Shown here: positions 8,628 to 18,916 of the stretch, piece by piece
Numbering within the stretch: the stretch's first letter is position 1
Layout: every line of letters begins with the position of its first letter
Assembly (NCBI RefSeq): GCF_947497125.1
Contig: NZ_CANMFI010000004.1
Location: 248,001 to 312,000 of the forward strand
Direction: 5' to 3'
DNA length: 64,000 nt
From: an uncultured Polaribacter sp.
Lineage (GTDB): Bacteria > Bacteroidota > Bacteroidia > Flavobacteriales > Flavobacteriaceae
Notes under the pieces: generated by a model
The model's input: only the letters and a program-made list of their open reading frames with translations
What the model was told of the DNA's origin: nothing
Database searches by the model: none
Made by a program: the position numbers and the translations under genes

Positions 8628-10154
8628 CTAGTTTGTTAATTCAATATTAACAGGCAATACTTTTTTAAGGTTATATCCGTTTGCTGTTGCTTTAATACCA
8701 TAAATATTAATGATATCTCCTCTTTTAGCTTTAGATAATGCTTTTTTAGCTGCTGCTGTTAAAGTTCTACCATTTACTAAAATAGTTAATTGACCTGGTA
8801 CTTTTATTTTAAAACTTTGTACTTTAACATTTAAATCGAATTCGAAATCTGGCAAACCTGCATCTATAGGTGCATTTCCTAAACCAGATTTTGGCATTCT
8901 TACAGTACCATACTGACCACGAACAGACCCCATAGCAGCAGGAATATCTTTAATTCTAAAAGTTGCTTTAGAGTTTACTGTTTTTCCACTGCTTAAAGTT
9001 GCACTTACATTAATGGTTGCTTGATTACCAGCAGCTGGTCTAAAACTATATTTACCGCTACTTTTAGTAAGCTTACCACCAGTTGCAGAAACTCTTAAAT
9101 TAGTATCACTTACACCTGGTAAAGATACTGATATAGGATTGTCTAGACCTCGATAAACAACATTCATTTTATCTGCAGAAACAACTGCTGTACTTGGTTC
9201 TGGAATTACAGAATAAGAACTTTCAAAGGCAACGTTTACTGGTTCTCCATTCTGTGTAAAAGTAATTTCTCCTTTAATATCATGATTACCAACGTTACCA
9301 GCAGGCATGTCTATAATAACTTGTCCGTCTTTAATATTTTTGTACGGTTTTTTATTAAGGGTTACTGCATCTGGTACCATTGTCGCGTCATAACGACCTA
9401 AAACTATTTTACCTGTTACTTTTTCTCCAGCAAAATAAGCATTCTTATCTAACGCTACTATTCCTTTATAGTTGTTTAAAGACAATGCTTCTTCTAATTT
9501 ACCACCTAACAAATCTGCAACAATATCAGCTTCAGTATTTTTAATATCAGCTTGCATTTGTGTTAAACTTGTTAAAGATGCTACTAAAGGAAATCCTTTA
9601 AAACGATAATCTAACCATTTTATTGTTTTGCCATCTCTATTTACTTCGTCATCAGTAGAAAATCTTTTAGCTAAAACGGAAGCAAATTTACTGTCTGCTC
9701 CTAAAATATTGGTAACATTTGTTCTGTAACCATTTATATTCTCAATAAATTCTTGTCCCTTTGGTGTAAATTTATCTCCTTTAAAAAAGTATTCGTCTAA
9801 AAACGCTGTTTTATCCATCGTTTCATAGTCTTTTTTATCTTCAAGATCTGCAGTCATCTTTGCTTTTAAATCTTCTAGATAAGAATATAGACCTAAAGAA
9901 TACTCTTTAATTTGTATTGCTTGTTTGTTTAAAGCACCAAATTTTTCTGATTGCTCTGATGCTTTGGTTGCTAAATTAGCGTATGCTTCTTTATTTTTGG
10001 TTGTCGTAGAAATATTGTTTTCAATCAATTTTTCATTCATAAAACCAAAAGCAGATAATACTTCTTTACTCATATTCATCGCTAACATTGCAATAAATAC
10101 TAAGTACATTAAGTTAATCATCTTTTGTCTTGCCGACATTTTTCCTCCTGCCAT
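8628..10154 (-). CDS. gldM: Gliding motility / type IX secretion motor protein GldM
   Basis: This 508-residue protein has one N-terminal transmembrane helix (NLMYLVFIAMLAMNMSKEVL, about residues 12-31) with the short cytoplasmic MAGGKMSARQK start, then a long periplasmic part. The helical D1 region is followed by beta-rich domains (CAP motif-like VALDKNAYFAGEKVTGKIVLG), as in known GldM structures. With GldL it forms the proton-driven motor that powers type IX secretion and gliding. Length and order agree with the family. It lies 45 bases downstream of gldL. Confidence 0.95.
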   Translation of the reverse strand: MAGGKMSARQKMINLMYLVFIAMLAMNMSKEVLSAFGFMNEKLIENNISTTTKNKEAYANLATKASEQSEKFGALNKQAIQIKEYSLGLYSYLEDLKAKMTADLEDKKDYETMDKTAFLDEYFFKGDKFTPKGQEFIENINGYRTNVTNILGADSKFASVLAKRFSTDDEVNRDGKTIKWLDYRFKGFPLVASLTSLTQMQADIKNTEADIVADLLGGKLEEALSLNNYKGIVALDKNAYFAGEKVTGKIVLGRYDATMVPDAVTLNKKPYKNIKDGQVIIDMPAGNVGNHDIKGEITFTQNGEPVNVAFESSYSVIPEPSTAVVSADKMNVVYRGLDNPISVSLPGVSDTNLRVSATGGKLTKSSGKYSFRPAAGNQATINVSATLSSGKTVNSKATFRIKDIPAAMGSVRGQYGTVRMPKSGLGNAPIDAGLPDFEFDLNVKVQSFKIKVPGQLTILVNGRTLTAAAKKALSKAKRGDIINIYGIKATANGYNLKKVLPVNIELTN

Positions 10155-10199
10155 TATAATTAGTTTTTTTAGTTAATATTCTATTGGTTAAACTAATTA

Positions 10200-10832
10200 T
10201 TATTTAGACATTGCAGATAACATACCACCATAAACATTGTTTAAAGAAGATAAGTTTTTTGCTAAAGATTCCATTTGTTCTTTTAACTTTTCTGCATTTT
10301 CTACAACAGTACTGTTTAATTCTGTTTGTTTACCAGTGTTTTCTACTTGTACTTTGTAAAGATTGTTTAAAGTTTCCATTTGTGCAGCTGCCATAGAAAC
10401 TTGTTCGTTGTATTTATTAGTAGATGAAATTGATTCTGATGCAGCAGACAAGCCTTCTGCAGCTCCTTGAAAATTTTTCATACTAGAACCTAAGCTTGAC
10501 ATTAAATTAGCATCTATTTTTGCTTCTTGCAATAAATTATCTAATTTTTGTGACAATAAGCCTTGAGAACCTTTTTCGTTTTCTGATGCAATACCGTCTT
10601 CTCCTAATTCTGGATAAACTTTAGACCAATCTAAATCTTCTTCAGGAGCATCAAACGCAGAAATTATAAAAATAATTGCTTCTGCGACTAAACCAACAGT
10701 TAACATTACACCACCTGTTAATGGGCCTATTGTTATGTGCTGTATTTTAAATAAAGCTCCTATAATTACAATTGCTCCTCCAATTCCATAGAAGAAGTTC
10801 ATTCCTTTTTTGTACGCTTTTGACTGTGCCAT
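10200..10832 (-). CDS. gldL: Gliding motility / type IX secretion motor protein GldL
   Basis: This 210-residue cytoplasmic-membrane protein has two transmembrane helices near the N-terminus (NFFYGIGGAIVIIGALFKI and TGGVMLTVGLVAEAIIFIIS). The second carries the membrane-embedded glutamate (VAEAIIF) considered important for proton coupling. A cytoplasmic tail with long helical, Gln/Asn-rich segments follows. GldL pentamers surround a GldM dimer to make the motor. It lies 47 bases after gldK and 45 bases before gldM. Confidence 0.95.
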   Translation of the reverse strand: MAQSKAYKKGMNFFYGIGGAIVIIGALFKIQHITIGPLTGGVMLTVGLVAEAIIFIISAFDAPEEDLDWSKVYPELGEDGIASENEKGSQGLLSQKLDNLLQEAKIDANLMSSLGSSMKNFQGAAEGLSAASESISSTNKYNEQVSMAAAQMETLNNLYKVQVENTGKQTELNSTVVENAEKLKEQMESLAKNLSSLNNVYGGMLSAMSK

Positions 10833-10879
10833 AATAACTTTTTTTTTAGGGGGTTGTTTATATTTTTCTCTTTTAACTA

Positions 10880-12253
10880 TTAATTATTTGTTGTACCAAT
10901 GTAATTTTGTACGGTTCTAAAACCGATATAGCTTCTTGCAGTGTCTGCATATTCGTAATCTCTAGAACCTACTTCTAAAAAATACGCAACATCTTTCCAA
11001 GAACCTCCTCTTACAATTTTTCTTTTATTTTTTCTGTCTTCTACATTTGGATTCATAGTAGAAGCCATGTAATAAGATGATAAATTATATGCTGTATTTG
11101 TCCATTCAGAAACATTACCTGCCATGTTGTACAAACCGTAATCATTTGCGTTAAATGATTTTGCTTCCATGGTATACAAAGCACCATCTACGGCATAATT
11201 ACCTCTTACAGGTTTAAAGTTTGCTAAAAAACAACCTCTATCACTGGTTGTACCACCGGTACCCCAAGGATAGGTTGCAAACTCTAATCCGCCTCTGGCA
11301 GCATACTCCCACTCTGCCTCTGTTGGCAATCTAAAATCTGGAACTGCTGTTGCATTTTTTCTACTTTTTAAGTAATCATTTTTCTTTTTTGTTCTCCAGT
11401 TACAAAAAGCATTTGCTTGCCCCCATGTAACACCAACAACTGGGTAATCTCCGTAAGACTGATGAGAAAAATAATCTTGATGCATCGGGTCGTTGTAAGA
11501 ATAGTTAAAATCTTTTACCCAAACAGTTGTATCAGGATAAATATTGACCACCTCTGTTTTAACAAAATCTTTTCTGCTACCGCCTTTTCTTGCAGCATTA
11601 TCTCTATCAAACCAAGAATATCTGTACTTTAAAAATTTTGTGTTAAAAGTTCTTACACCATCTACAGCTTCTTCTCTAGGAATATATAAAGAATCCATCA
11701 CTTCTACATAATCTGCATCCGGAAAATCTTCTTTTCTCCAAATGATATCATTTTCCCAATTTAAAGGTTTTATAGAATCTACGCCATCGCCAATACTATA
11801 ATAATTATCATACATGTATTTTTCATAAGCATTAGAATCAGTAGTATCTGTTACAGCAAAAGCATAATCATTAATACCTCCTGAAGGGGCTTCTCCTTCA
11901 GCTCCGGTTGAATTCATTAAAGCAGAAAATTCTTGCTGATATCCTAATCTAGTTCTTACAACAGAATCTCTAACCCAAACAACAAACTCTTTGTATTCGT
12001 TATTTGTAATCTCTGTTTCATCCATAAAATAAGGCCTCACAGAAACTGTTTTTGTTGGAGAATTTAACGTTCCAATAACATCTTGATCTTGTTTACCCAT
12101 TGTAAAAGAACCTCCAGGAATTAAAGCCATACCGAACGGTTTCTCTGAAAACCATTTCTTTTTAGACTTCACTCCTACTAGTTCTCCTCTATCATTAGAG
12201 CCACAACTATAAAAAACTGTTATTAAAAGTGCAAAAATTGCTGCTTTCTTCAT
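10880..12253 (-). CDS. gldK: Gliding motility / type IX secretion lipoprotein GldK
   Basis: This 457-residue lipoprotein has lipobox VFYSC (Cys17) and an FGE-sulfatase-like (SUMF1) fold, seen in GGSFTMGKQDQ, DETEITNNEYKEF, RLPTEAEWEYAARGG and NVSEWTNTAYN. The C-terminal GGSWKDVAYFLEVGSRDY segment has no cysteines where true formylglycine-generating enzymes carry the catalytic pair, so it is structural rather than an enzyme. It forms rings with GldN at the outer membrane. It is the first gene of the gldKLMN operon, with a 103-base upstream gap to the arginase-fold gene. Confidence 0.95.
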   Translation of the reverse strand: MKKAAIFALLITVFYSCGSNDRGELVGVKSKKKWFSEKPFGMALIPGGSFTMGKQDQDVIGTLNSPTKTVSVRPYFMDETEITNNEYKEFVVWVRDSVVRTRLGYQQEFSALMNSTGAEGEAPSGGINDYAFAVTDTTDSNAYEKYMYDNYYSIGDGVDSIKPLNWENDIIWRKEDFPDADYVEVMDSLYIPREEAVDGVRTFNTKFLKYRYSWFDRDNAARKGGSRKDFVKTEVVNIYPDTTVWVKDFNYSYNDPMHQDYFSHQSYGDYPVVGVTWGQANAFCNWRTKKKNDYLKSRKNATAVPDFRLPTEAEWEYAARGGLEFATYPWGTGGTTSDRGCFLANFKPVRGNYAVDGALYTMEAKSFNANDYGLYNMAGNVSEWTNTAYNLSSYYMASTMNPNVEDRKNKRKIVRGGSWKDVAYFLEVGSRDYEYADTARSYIGFRTVQNYIGTTNN

Positions 12254-12356
12254 ATTTAAAATTTCATTACTAAAAGTTCGTAAACCTATTATTTTTTTTG
12301 TTAAAAAACAATGTTAAGATTGTATTTTAACAGAATGTTTTTTCTTAATTTAATTT

Positions 12357-13517
12357 TTATAGCAACTTACGCATTGCTTTGTACCACTTTTGCGGCATAA
12401 CTTGATTGGTAGCTGCCACATAATCTTTGTAAGTACATGGTACTAACGCATGTCTTTTGTATTTATTATCCGATAGCAAATTTATCTCTATCCACCATCG
12501 ACCAGATTTGTTACTTTTATAAAACAGCAACGGATCATCGTTCTCTAACAATACCGTAAATTTTTGATAATTTTCTTTACCTGAAAAAGGATAATCATTA
12601 ACCCTAAATGCAACTCCTTCAATAAAATACCAAATCATCTGCGCAATTAAATGTGCTGTTTGGCCATTGTTATCATATTTAGAATTATACTCATAAATGC
12701 CAAACGATGATACTTTATCACTTATACCGGCATATCTTGCTATTGCACAAATTTCATCACCATAAAAACCATTCGGGGATGCATTATTATTAGCAGGTGC
12801 TTCACTTTGTCTTACAGATCCGATATCAATAGAAACAATATCTGCATTTCTAAAAACAGGCTCTACAGTTTCTAATTCTTTAGACACACCTAGTCGATAC
12901 GCATCAAAATATAAATTATCTATTAATGCTATCTCTTCTTGATTGTTAAAATACGTCTGATAACCAACATTACTATAGTTAAATAAATTATTAGGAGATT
13001 GCATGATAATTTTACTTAGATACGATTGTGATGTTAACTCGTCTTCTAAGTTACCTAAATCGAAACGACTATCTACAGCTGCAATATTTACTGTTTGCTC
13101 TAGATCATCGTAAGCTCTGTAGTTAATGTAGGTAATATCTTGACCGCCTCCTATAATTACAGGGATGATATTTTTTTTCAACAAAGCAGTTATTGTTTCT
13201 GAAACCACAAAATAAGTATCAGAAACGGTATTTCCTTTGTGGATATTTCCTAAATCTGCAATTTCTAGGGGCCAATTACCCGGAAAAAGTGCATATAATT
13301 TTTCTCTAATGAGGTGCAAATTTTCTCCACAACCAAAATTATTTTCAGAATTTCTATCTTCTTGTACTCCAAAAATAGCAATTTTAACTCCTTCTAAATC
13401 TGGAAAACCATTTTCTAAAGTATGAATTCTAATATTTCTGCCAAGACAACCTTCTGCAAGCAAAGCCAAACGGGTAATCACCGATTTTTGTATTGGAAAT
13501 AAAAACTCTGAATTCAT
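12357..13517 (-). CDS. Arginase/formimidoylglutamase-fold protein, probably not catalytic
   Basis: This 386-residue protein shows the arginase/ureohydrolase fold pattern: VIIGGGQDITYINYRAY (about residues 140-156), NIAAVDSRFDLGN (about 166-178) and DIVSIDIGSVRQSEAP (about 226-241). In active members these blocks read GGxH, DAHxD and DxDxxDP and supply the two-manganese site. Here the His of GGxH is Gln, DAHxD has become DSRFD and the third block is SIDIGS, so most metal ligands are missing. It is usually annotated as formimidoylglutamase, but I infer a pseudoenzyme. It sits between topA and gldK on the same strand, which hints at a role near gliding/secretion, but this is weak. Confidence 0.75.
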   Translation of the reverse strand: MNSEFLFPIQKSVITRLALLAEGCLGRNIRIHTLENGFPDLEGVKIAIFGVQEDRNSENNFGCGENLHLIREKLYALFPGNWPLEIADLGNIHKGNTVSDTYFVVSETITALLKKNIIPVIIGGGQDITYINYRAYDDLEQTVNIAAVDSRFDLGNLEDELTSQSYLSKIIMQSPNNLFNYSNVGYQTYFNNQEEIALIDNLYFDAYRLGVSKELETVEPVFRNADIVSIDIGSVRQSEAPANNNASPNGFYGDEICAIARYAGISDKVSSFGIYEYNSKYDNNGQTAHLIAQMIWYFIEGVAFRVNDYPFSGKENYQKFTVLLENDDPLLFYKSNKSGRWWIEINLLSDNKYKRHALVPCTYKDYVAATNQVMPQKWYKAMRKLL

Positions 13518-13553
13518 TAATTAATATTGATAAAACAAGTAAATGCTTTTAAT

Positions 13554-16061
13554 TTATTTCTTTTTAACAACCTTTTTTTTCTTTGCTGCCGGCTTCTTTT
13601 TTGCTGTTTTTTTCTTGGGAGTCTTTGCCAAAATCATTTTAACTGCTTCGGCTTTAGTTAGTTTTTCTATATCGGTTGTTTTCGGTAGTTCTATCTTTAT
13701 TTTTCCTTTTAAAACATTAAAACGTCCCCAACGAGCTTTCTCTACTCGTATTCCTTCATCTTCCCAATTATGAATAACCTTATCTATTTCTTTTTGCTTT
13801 TTAATTTCAATCAACTCAATAATATCATCGTCTGAAAGCGCATCAAAATCGTACTTTTTATTTACGTTTATAAAGATATTGTTCCATTTGATAAAAGGTC
13901 CAAAACGACCAACACCTTTTTGTACTGGTAAATCTTCGTAGTGATAAATAGGTGCATCTGCTTTTTGCTTGGCTACAATTAATTCTTCTGCTCTTGGCAA
14001 ATCTACTTCCATTGGATTTTCTCCTCTGTCTAAAGAAACAAATAAAGTTCCAAAACGAATATAAGGTCCAAAACGACCATTAGACACAATTACCTCTTCT
14101 CCTTCATAAGTTCCTAATGTTTTTGGCAACAAAAACAACTCTAGCGCTTCTTCTAAAGTAATGGTTCCTAGGTTTTGTTCTTTATTTAAACTTGCAAATA
14201 CTTTTTCTTCGTCTTCTGGAGCTCCAATTTGTGCAATTGGTCCAAATTTACCCAAACGTACCAATACTGTTTTTCCAGTTTCTGGATGTTTTCCTAAAAT
14301 ACGTTCTCCACTTTCTCTCTCTGCATTTTCTTTAACATCTTCTACATTGTCATGAAATTTGGTGTAGAAATCTTTAATCATTTCTGTCCAGTTTTCTGTA
14401 CCTTCGGAAATGTCATCAAAAGAATTTTCTACTTTGGCAGTAAAACCAAAATCTAAAATATTAGAAAAATTAGCTACTAAAAAATCATTTACAATATTAC
14501 CAATATCTGTAGGAACCAATTTGTTTTTATCAGAGCCTGTTTTTTCTGACAATAACTCACTTGTAACTTTTCCGTTGGTTAAAATAAACTGCTGATAGTT
14601 TCTCTCTACTCCTTCATTTTGACCCTTTTCTACATACCCTCTTCTTTGTACAGTAGAAATTGTTGGGGCATAAGTAGACGGCCTACCAATACCTAATTCT
14701 TCTAATTGTTTTACCAAAGAGGCTTCTGTAAAACGATATGGCGGACTCGTAAAACGCTGAGTCGCATTTATAAAGTTGTATACTAAAGACTCATTAACCG
14801 TTAAATTTGGCAACATACCTGCTTGCTCTTCTGCCTCATCATCATCGTTTCCTTCTAAATATACTTTTAAGAAACCTTCAAACTTTATCATTTCTCCGTT
14901 AGCAGTAAAAATTTTAGAATTTTCAGAATTTTCTATTTTTACATTCGTTCTTTCTAACAATGCATCACTCATTTGAGATGCTAAAGTTCGTTTCCAGATT
15001 AAATCATACAATCTTGTTTGATCATACTCAATATCTACAGAATGCATTTTCATGTTGGTCGGTCTAATTGCTTCGTGGGCTTCTTGCGCCCCTTTTGCTT
15101 TCGACTTAAAAACACGTTGTTTGCTATATTCTTTTCCGTAATAATTACTAATTTCTTCTTCAGCAGCATTTCTAGCATCTACAGATAAGTTTACACTATC
15201 TGTTCTCATATACGTAATTAAACCCGCCTCATATAAACGTTGTGCAACTTGCATGGTTTTACCTACCGGAAACCCTAATTTTCTTGAAGCTTCTTGCTGT
15301 AATGTTGAAGTTGTAAAAGGTGCTGCCGGAGATTTTTTAGCTGGTTTTTTTGATAAATCTGCAATATTAAAATCGGCATTTGCACAAGAATTTAAAAAAT
15401 CTTCTGCTCCTTTTTTGGTTGTAAAGTTCTTTGGTATGGTTGCTTTAAAACTTTTTCCTTCTTTGTTAGAAAACTGTGCAACAACCTTATAATGTGTTTC
15501 TGGTGTATAATTAAGTATGCTACGTTCTCTTTCTACAATTAAACGAACGGCTACTGATTGTACTCTACCTGCAGACAAACCTCCTTTAACTTTTCGCCAT
15601 AATACTGGCGATAATTCATACCCAACAAGTCGATCTAAAACACGACGCGCTTGTTGTGCATTTACCATGTTGTAATCTATATCTCTCGGGTTTTCTACTG
15701 CTTTTAGAATAGCATTTTTTGTGATTTCATGAAAAACAATACGCTTAGTATTATCATCTTTTAGCGCCAATTGTTCTTTTAAGTGCCATGCAATAGCTTC
15801 TCCTTCTCGATCCTCATCACTAGCCAACCAAACAGTATCTGCTTTTTTAGACAATGATTTTAACTTTTTTACAATTGCTTTTTTATCGTCAGAAACAATA
15901 TATTTTGCACTAAAATCTCCATCTACATCAATACCTAATTCTTTGGAAGGCAGGTCTGCTATGTGCCCATAACTAGATTCTACCTGAAAATCTTTTCCAA
16001 GAAACTTCTCTATGGTTTTTGCTTTTGCTGGTGACTCTACAATTACTAAATTCTTTGCCAT
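13554..16061 (-). CDS. topA: DNA topoisomerase I
   Basis: This 835-residue type IA topoisomerase relaxes negative supercoils. The TOPRIM domain starts with IVESPAKAKTIEKFLG and contains SDEDREGEAIAWHL. The active-site tyrosine is in GLITYMRTDSVNLS (about residue 287). Instead of C-terminal four-cysteine zinc ribbons it has a series of topoisomerase C-terminal repeats (GKFGPIAQIG, NGRFGPYIRFG, GVGRFGPFIKW, each ending RFGP/KFGP-type). A very basic tail of Lys-Ala repeats, typical of Bacteroidota TopA, follows. A -7 box (16113-16121) lies upstream. The arginase-fold gene follows after 36 bases. Confidence 0.96.
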   Translation of the reverse strand: MAKNLVIVESPAKAKTIEKFLGKDFQVESSYGHIADLPSKELGIDVDGDFSAKYIVSDDKKAIVKKLKSLSKKADTVWLASDEDREGEAIAWHLKEQLALKDDNTKRIVFHEITKNAILKAVENPRDIDYNMVNAQQARRVLDRLVGYELSPVLWRKVKGGLSAGRVQSVAVRLIVERERSILNYTPETHYKVVAQFSNKEGKSFKATIPKNFTTKKGAEDFLNSCANADFNIADLSKKPAKKSPAAPFTTSTLQQEASRKLGFPVGKTMQVAQRLYEAGLITYMRTDSVNLSVDARNAAEEEISNYYGKEYSKQRVFKSKAKGAQEAHEAIRPTNMKMHSVDIEYDQTRLYDLIWKRTLASQMSDALLERTNVKIENSENSKIFTANGEMIKFEGFLKVYLEGNDDDEAEEQAGMLPNLTVNESLVYNFINATQRFTSPPYRFTEASLVKQLEELGIGRPSTYAPTISTVQRRGYVEKGQNEGVERNYQQFILTNGKVTSELLSEKTGSDKNKLVPTDIGNIVNDFLVANFSNILDFGFTAKVENSFDDISEGTENWTEMIKDFYTKFHDNVEDVKENAERESGERILGKHPETGKTVLVRLGKFGPIAQIGAPEDEEKVFASLNKEQNLGTITLEEALELFLLPKTLGTYEGEEVIVSNGRFGPYIRFGTLFVSLDRGENPMEVDLPRAEELIVAKQKADAPIYHYEDLPVQKGVGRFGPFIKWNNIFINVNKKYDFDALSDDDIIELIEIKKQKEIDKVIHNWEDEGIRVEKARWGRFNVLKGKIKIELPKTTDIEKLTKAEAVKMILAKTPKKKTAKKKPAAKKKKVVKKK

Positions 16062-16112
16062 GTATGTTTTTTTTACTCCAATTGCACTTTATAACTGTGC
16101 CTATTTTGGTTT

Positions 16113-16121
16113 GCAAAAGTA
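16113..16121 (-). promoter_or_regulatory. -7 box for topA
   Basis: TACTTTTGC on the minus strand matches TAnnTTTG. It lies about 51 bases upstream of the topA start. No good -33 box is visible. Confidence 0.5.
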
Positions 16122-16182
16122 TGTAGTTTTTTTTTATTAAAATTTCTTTAATCAGTTTTTACGTTAATTTTAAGATAATAAA

Positions 16183-16410
16183 CTACTCAACTGTAATTTT
16201 TTTCATCATTTTTGTCAGTGAATCACCTCCAATAAACAACTGAAAATCAACAGTTTCTACCTCCCGTTTTCTATTTTCAGTATAAAACTGTAACACCTCT
16301 TTATTTATTGTAAAAGAAACTGTTTTTGTTTCACCAGCATTTAATTGTATTTTTTGAAAGCCTTTTAACTCTTTTACAGGTCTTACAATACTTGCCTTTT
16401 TACTAAAGTA
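16183..16410 (-). pseudogene. C-terminal remnant of a GH3 beta-glucosidase
   Basis: Between topA and glpF the minus strand encodes 75 residues ending at a stop (16183-16185) with no start codon. They read as the fibronectin-III-like C-terminal domain of GH3 beta-glucosidases: ASIVRPVKELKGFQKIQL, then NAGETKTVSFTI, then VDFQLFIGGDS. The match includes the very characteristic RPVKELKGF signature. Upstream, the same frame hits a stop at 16447-16449, and the catalytic domains are absent. This is a decayed 3' fragment. The rest of the 16062-16543 gap holds only the topA promoter and AT-rich sequence. Confidence 0.72.
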
Positions 16411-16543
16411 TCTGGTAAAATTTGAGATTCCTTTATAAGAGTAGAATTAACTTTTCTACAATATCTGTTATTAGCATGAAGTGTTCTTATCTGATATTTT
16501 AATATTATTCAAATTTTAAATACGAATATTGTAAAAATAACTA

Positions 16544-17284
16544 TTATGAAGAGAGTACTAAAAATAATAAACTTGCTAAAACGGCACCAATAATTGGCCC
16601 CAAAACAGGCACCCATGCATAACTCCAATCGCTTGAAACTTTATTTTTAATAGGTAAAAATGCATGCACAATTCTAGGCCCTAAATCTCTTGCAGGATTT
16701 ATAGCATAACCGGTAGTACCTCCTAAAGACAAACCTATTACCCAAACTAAAATTGCAACAGGTAAGGCTCCTAAAGAACCTAAACCAATAGGTGTTTGAT
16801 TATTTCCAGAACCATTTAAACTAGCATCTGTAAAATATAAAACTACTAATACTAAAACAAAACAGCCAATAATTTCACTTAGCAAGTTACTTGCATAATT
16901 TCTGATTGCAGGCGCTGTACAAAAGACCGCTTTTTTTAACTCGCCATCTGCAGTTGCTTTAAAATGATCTCTGTACAATAACCAAGCAAAGAAAGCGCCC
17001 AACATTGCTCCAATAAATTGAGCTACAACATAGCTTGCAACCAAATTCCACTCAAACTTACCAGCTACTGCCAAACCTATTGTTACCGCAGGATTTAAAT
17101 GTGCACCACTATAAGGCCCTGCTACAGAAACTCCTACAAAAACTGCAAAACCCCATGCTGTAGTAATTACCAACCAACCTAAATCGTTCGATTTTGTTTT
17201 TTCTAAGACAACATTGGCTACTACTCCTGCTCCTAAAAGTATTAATAAAAAGGTTCCTAAAACTTCTGCAATAAATGGTGTCAT
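16544..17284 (-). CDS. glpF: Glycerol facilitator, MIP/aquaglyceroporin family
   Basis: This 246-residue polytopic protein has six predicted transmembrane helices and the two half-helix NPA motifs of aquaporins: SGAHLNPAVTIG (about residue 63) and GYAINPARDLGPR (about residue 200). The Asp after NPAR and the Gly-rich surroundings fit aquaglyceroporins (GlpF) rather than water-only channels. It would carry glycerol across the inner membrane for the kinase encoded 68 bases upstream. The gene pair sits between two decayed carbohydrate-enzyme remnants. Confidence 0.92.
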   Translation of the reverse strand: MTPFIAEVLGTFLLILLGAGVVANVVLEKTKSNDLGWLVITTAWGFAVFVGVSVAGPYSGAHLNPAVTIGLAVAGKFEWNLVASYVVAQFIGAMLGAFFAWLLYRDHFKATADGELKKAVFCTAPAIRNYASNLLSEIIGCFVLVLVVLYFTDASLNGSGNNQTPIGLGSLGALPVAILVWVIGLSLGGTTGYAINPARDLGPRIVHAFLPIKNKVSSDWSYAWVPVLGPIIGAVLASLLFLVLSS

Positions 17285-17352
17285 AATTTTATGTATTTGT
17301 ACTCTAATTGATTATTAAATAGTATTAATATTATTTTTTAAAAGCGATTACG

Positions 17353-18846
17353 CTACATTTTTGCCCAAAATTCTAAAGCAGCAATTGCTCGATACCATCC
17401 TTTTATATTGTTCTCTATTTTTTCTCTTTCTTGTGATGGAATAAACTCTGTATCTATTTGCCAGATTTCTTTAATCTCTTCTTCATCTTTCCAAAATCCA
17501 ACGGCAAGTCCTGCTAAAAAAGCAGCTCCCATTGCTGTCGTTTCAACAACTTTAGGACGAATAGTCTTTGTATTTAAAACATCTGCCTGAAATTGCATTA
17601 ATGTATTATTTACAGTTGCACCGCCATCTACACGTAGTTCTTTTATGGTTGTTTTAGCATCTGCTTCCATAGCTTTTAGTATGTCCATCGACTGGTAGGC
17701 AATAGCCTCTAAAGTTGCTCTCGCAATATGCGCATCTGTAGCGCCTCTTGTCAATCCAAAAATAGTTCCTTGCGCTTTCTGGTTCCAATGTGGGGCACCT
17801 AAACCTGCAAATGAAGGCACAAAATAAACACCTTCAGAATCTGTAACTGAATTTGCCAATACCTCTACATCTTCAGAATTTCTAATAATTTTTAACCCAT
17901 CTCTAAGCCACTGTACAGCTGCACCTGCAATAAAAACACTACCTTCAAAAGCATAAGTAGTTTTATTGTTGATTTTCCAAGCAACAGTTGTTAGCAAATT
18001 ATTTGAAGACTTTATAGGTTTATCTCCAATATTCATTAACATAAAGCAACCCGTACCATAGGTGTTTTTCACCATACCTTTCTCTGTACACATTTGCCCA
18101 AAGAGTGCTGCTTGTTGGTCTCCAGCAATTCCGGCAATTGGTATGTTACAGTCAAAAAATGTGGACTTAGTATGCCCATATATTTCGCTAGATTGTTTTA
18201 CTTCTGGCAACATCGATTTAGGTATTGTAAAAAGATCTAACAACTCGTCATCCCAAGACATTGTATTAATATTAAACAATAATGTTCTAGAAGCATTTGT
18301 AACATCTGTTATGTGCCGTTGTTTTTTAGAAAAATTCCAAACCAACCAAGAATCTATAGTCCCTAAAATTAAGTCGCCTTTCTCTGCTCGCTCTCTTGCA
18401 CCTGCTACATTGTCTAAAATCCATTTTACCTTGGTTCCAGAGAAATAAGAATCAACAACCAAACCAGTTTTTTCTGTTATCATTTTAGACTTACCTGCAG
18501 CTTTTAACTCGTCACAATAATTAGCTGTTCGTTTATCTTGCCAAACAATAGCGTTATAAACAGGCTCTCCTGTATGTCTGTCCCAAACAACTACAGTTTC
18601 TCTTTGATTGGTTATACCTATTGCTGCAATATCTTCCATTTCTAATCCTTTACTTGCAATTGCTTCTGCAGCTACCCCAGCTTGAGTAGACCAAATTTCT
18701 ACAGCATCATGCTCTACCCAGCCTGGTTTTGGAAAAATTTGAGTAAATTCTTTTTGAGCGATAGATCGTATGCTTCCTTTTTTATCAAAAACGATTGCTC
18801 TAGAGCTTGTAGTTCCTTGATCTAATGCTAATATATATTTACTCAT
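17353..18846 (-). CDS. glpK: Glycerol kinase
   Basis: This 497-residue FGGY-family kinase phosphorylates glycerol to glycerol-3-phosphate with ATP. The N-terminal phosphate loop is [16 protein letters not shown] (residues about 6-20). [23 protein letters not shown] and [13 protein letters not shown] are standard GlpK blocks. [14 protein letters not shown] and the C-terminal [18 protein letters not shown] complete the FGGY signature. The length is typical. It is followed by glpF. No glpD lies nearby, so glycerol-3-phosphate dehydrogenase must be encoded elsewhere. Upstream are the remnants of a sulfatase gene. Confidence 0.96.
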   Translation of the reverse strand: MSKYILALDQGTTSSRAIVFDKKGSIRSIAQKEFTQIFPKPGWVEHDAVEIWSTQAGVAAEAIASKGLEMEDIAAIGITNQRETVVVWDRHTGEPVYNAIVWQDKRTANYCDELKAAGKSKMITEKTGLVVDSYFSGTKVKWILDNVAGARERAEKGDLILGTIDSWLVWNFSKKQRHITDVTNASRTLLFNINTMSWDDELLDLFTIPKSMLPEVKQSSEIYGHTKSTFFDCNIPIAGIAGDQQAALFGQMCTEKGMVKNTYGTGCFMLMNIGDKPIKSSNNLLTTVAWKINNKTTYAFEGSVFIAGAAVQWLRDGLKIIRNSEDVEVLANSVTDSEGVYFVPSFAGLGAPHWNQKAQGTIFGLTRGATDAHIARATLEAIAYQSMDILKAMEADAKTTIKELRVDGGATVNNTLMQFQADVLNTKTIRPKVVETTAMGAAFLAGLAVGFWKDEEEIKEIWQIDTEFIPSQEREKIENNIKGWYRAIAALEFWAKM

Positions 18847-18916
18847 AATTTATTATTTTTTAAAGTTTATAATCGAATTTCTTTTAAGGAAATACGCTTT
18901 TGAATAAAAAAAGCTA

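Noticed and set aside
10880..12253. GldK as a formylglycine-generating enzyme
   Set aside because: The fold is the same, but the catalytic cysteines are absent and the gene is in the gldKLMN operon.
13570..13640. Low-complexity Lys/Ala-rich 3' end of topA as a repeat or frameshift artefact
   Set aside because: A basic Lys-Ala tail is normal for TopA of Bacteroidota, and the frame is intact.
16411..16543. Further coding remnants upstream of the GH3 fragment
   Set aside because: Frames are interrupted within a few codons of 16446 and I could not match any of the translation to a family.
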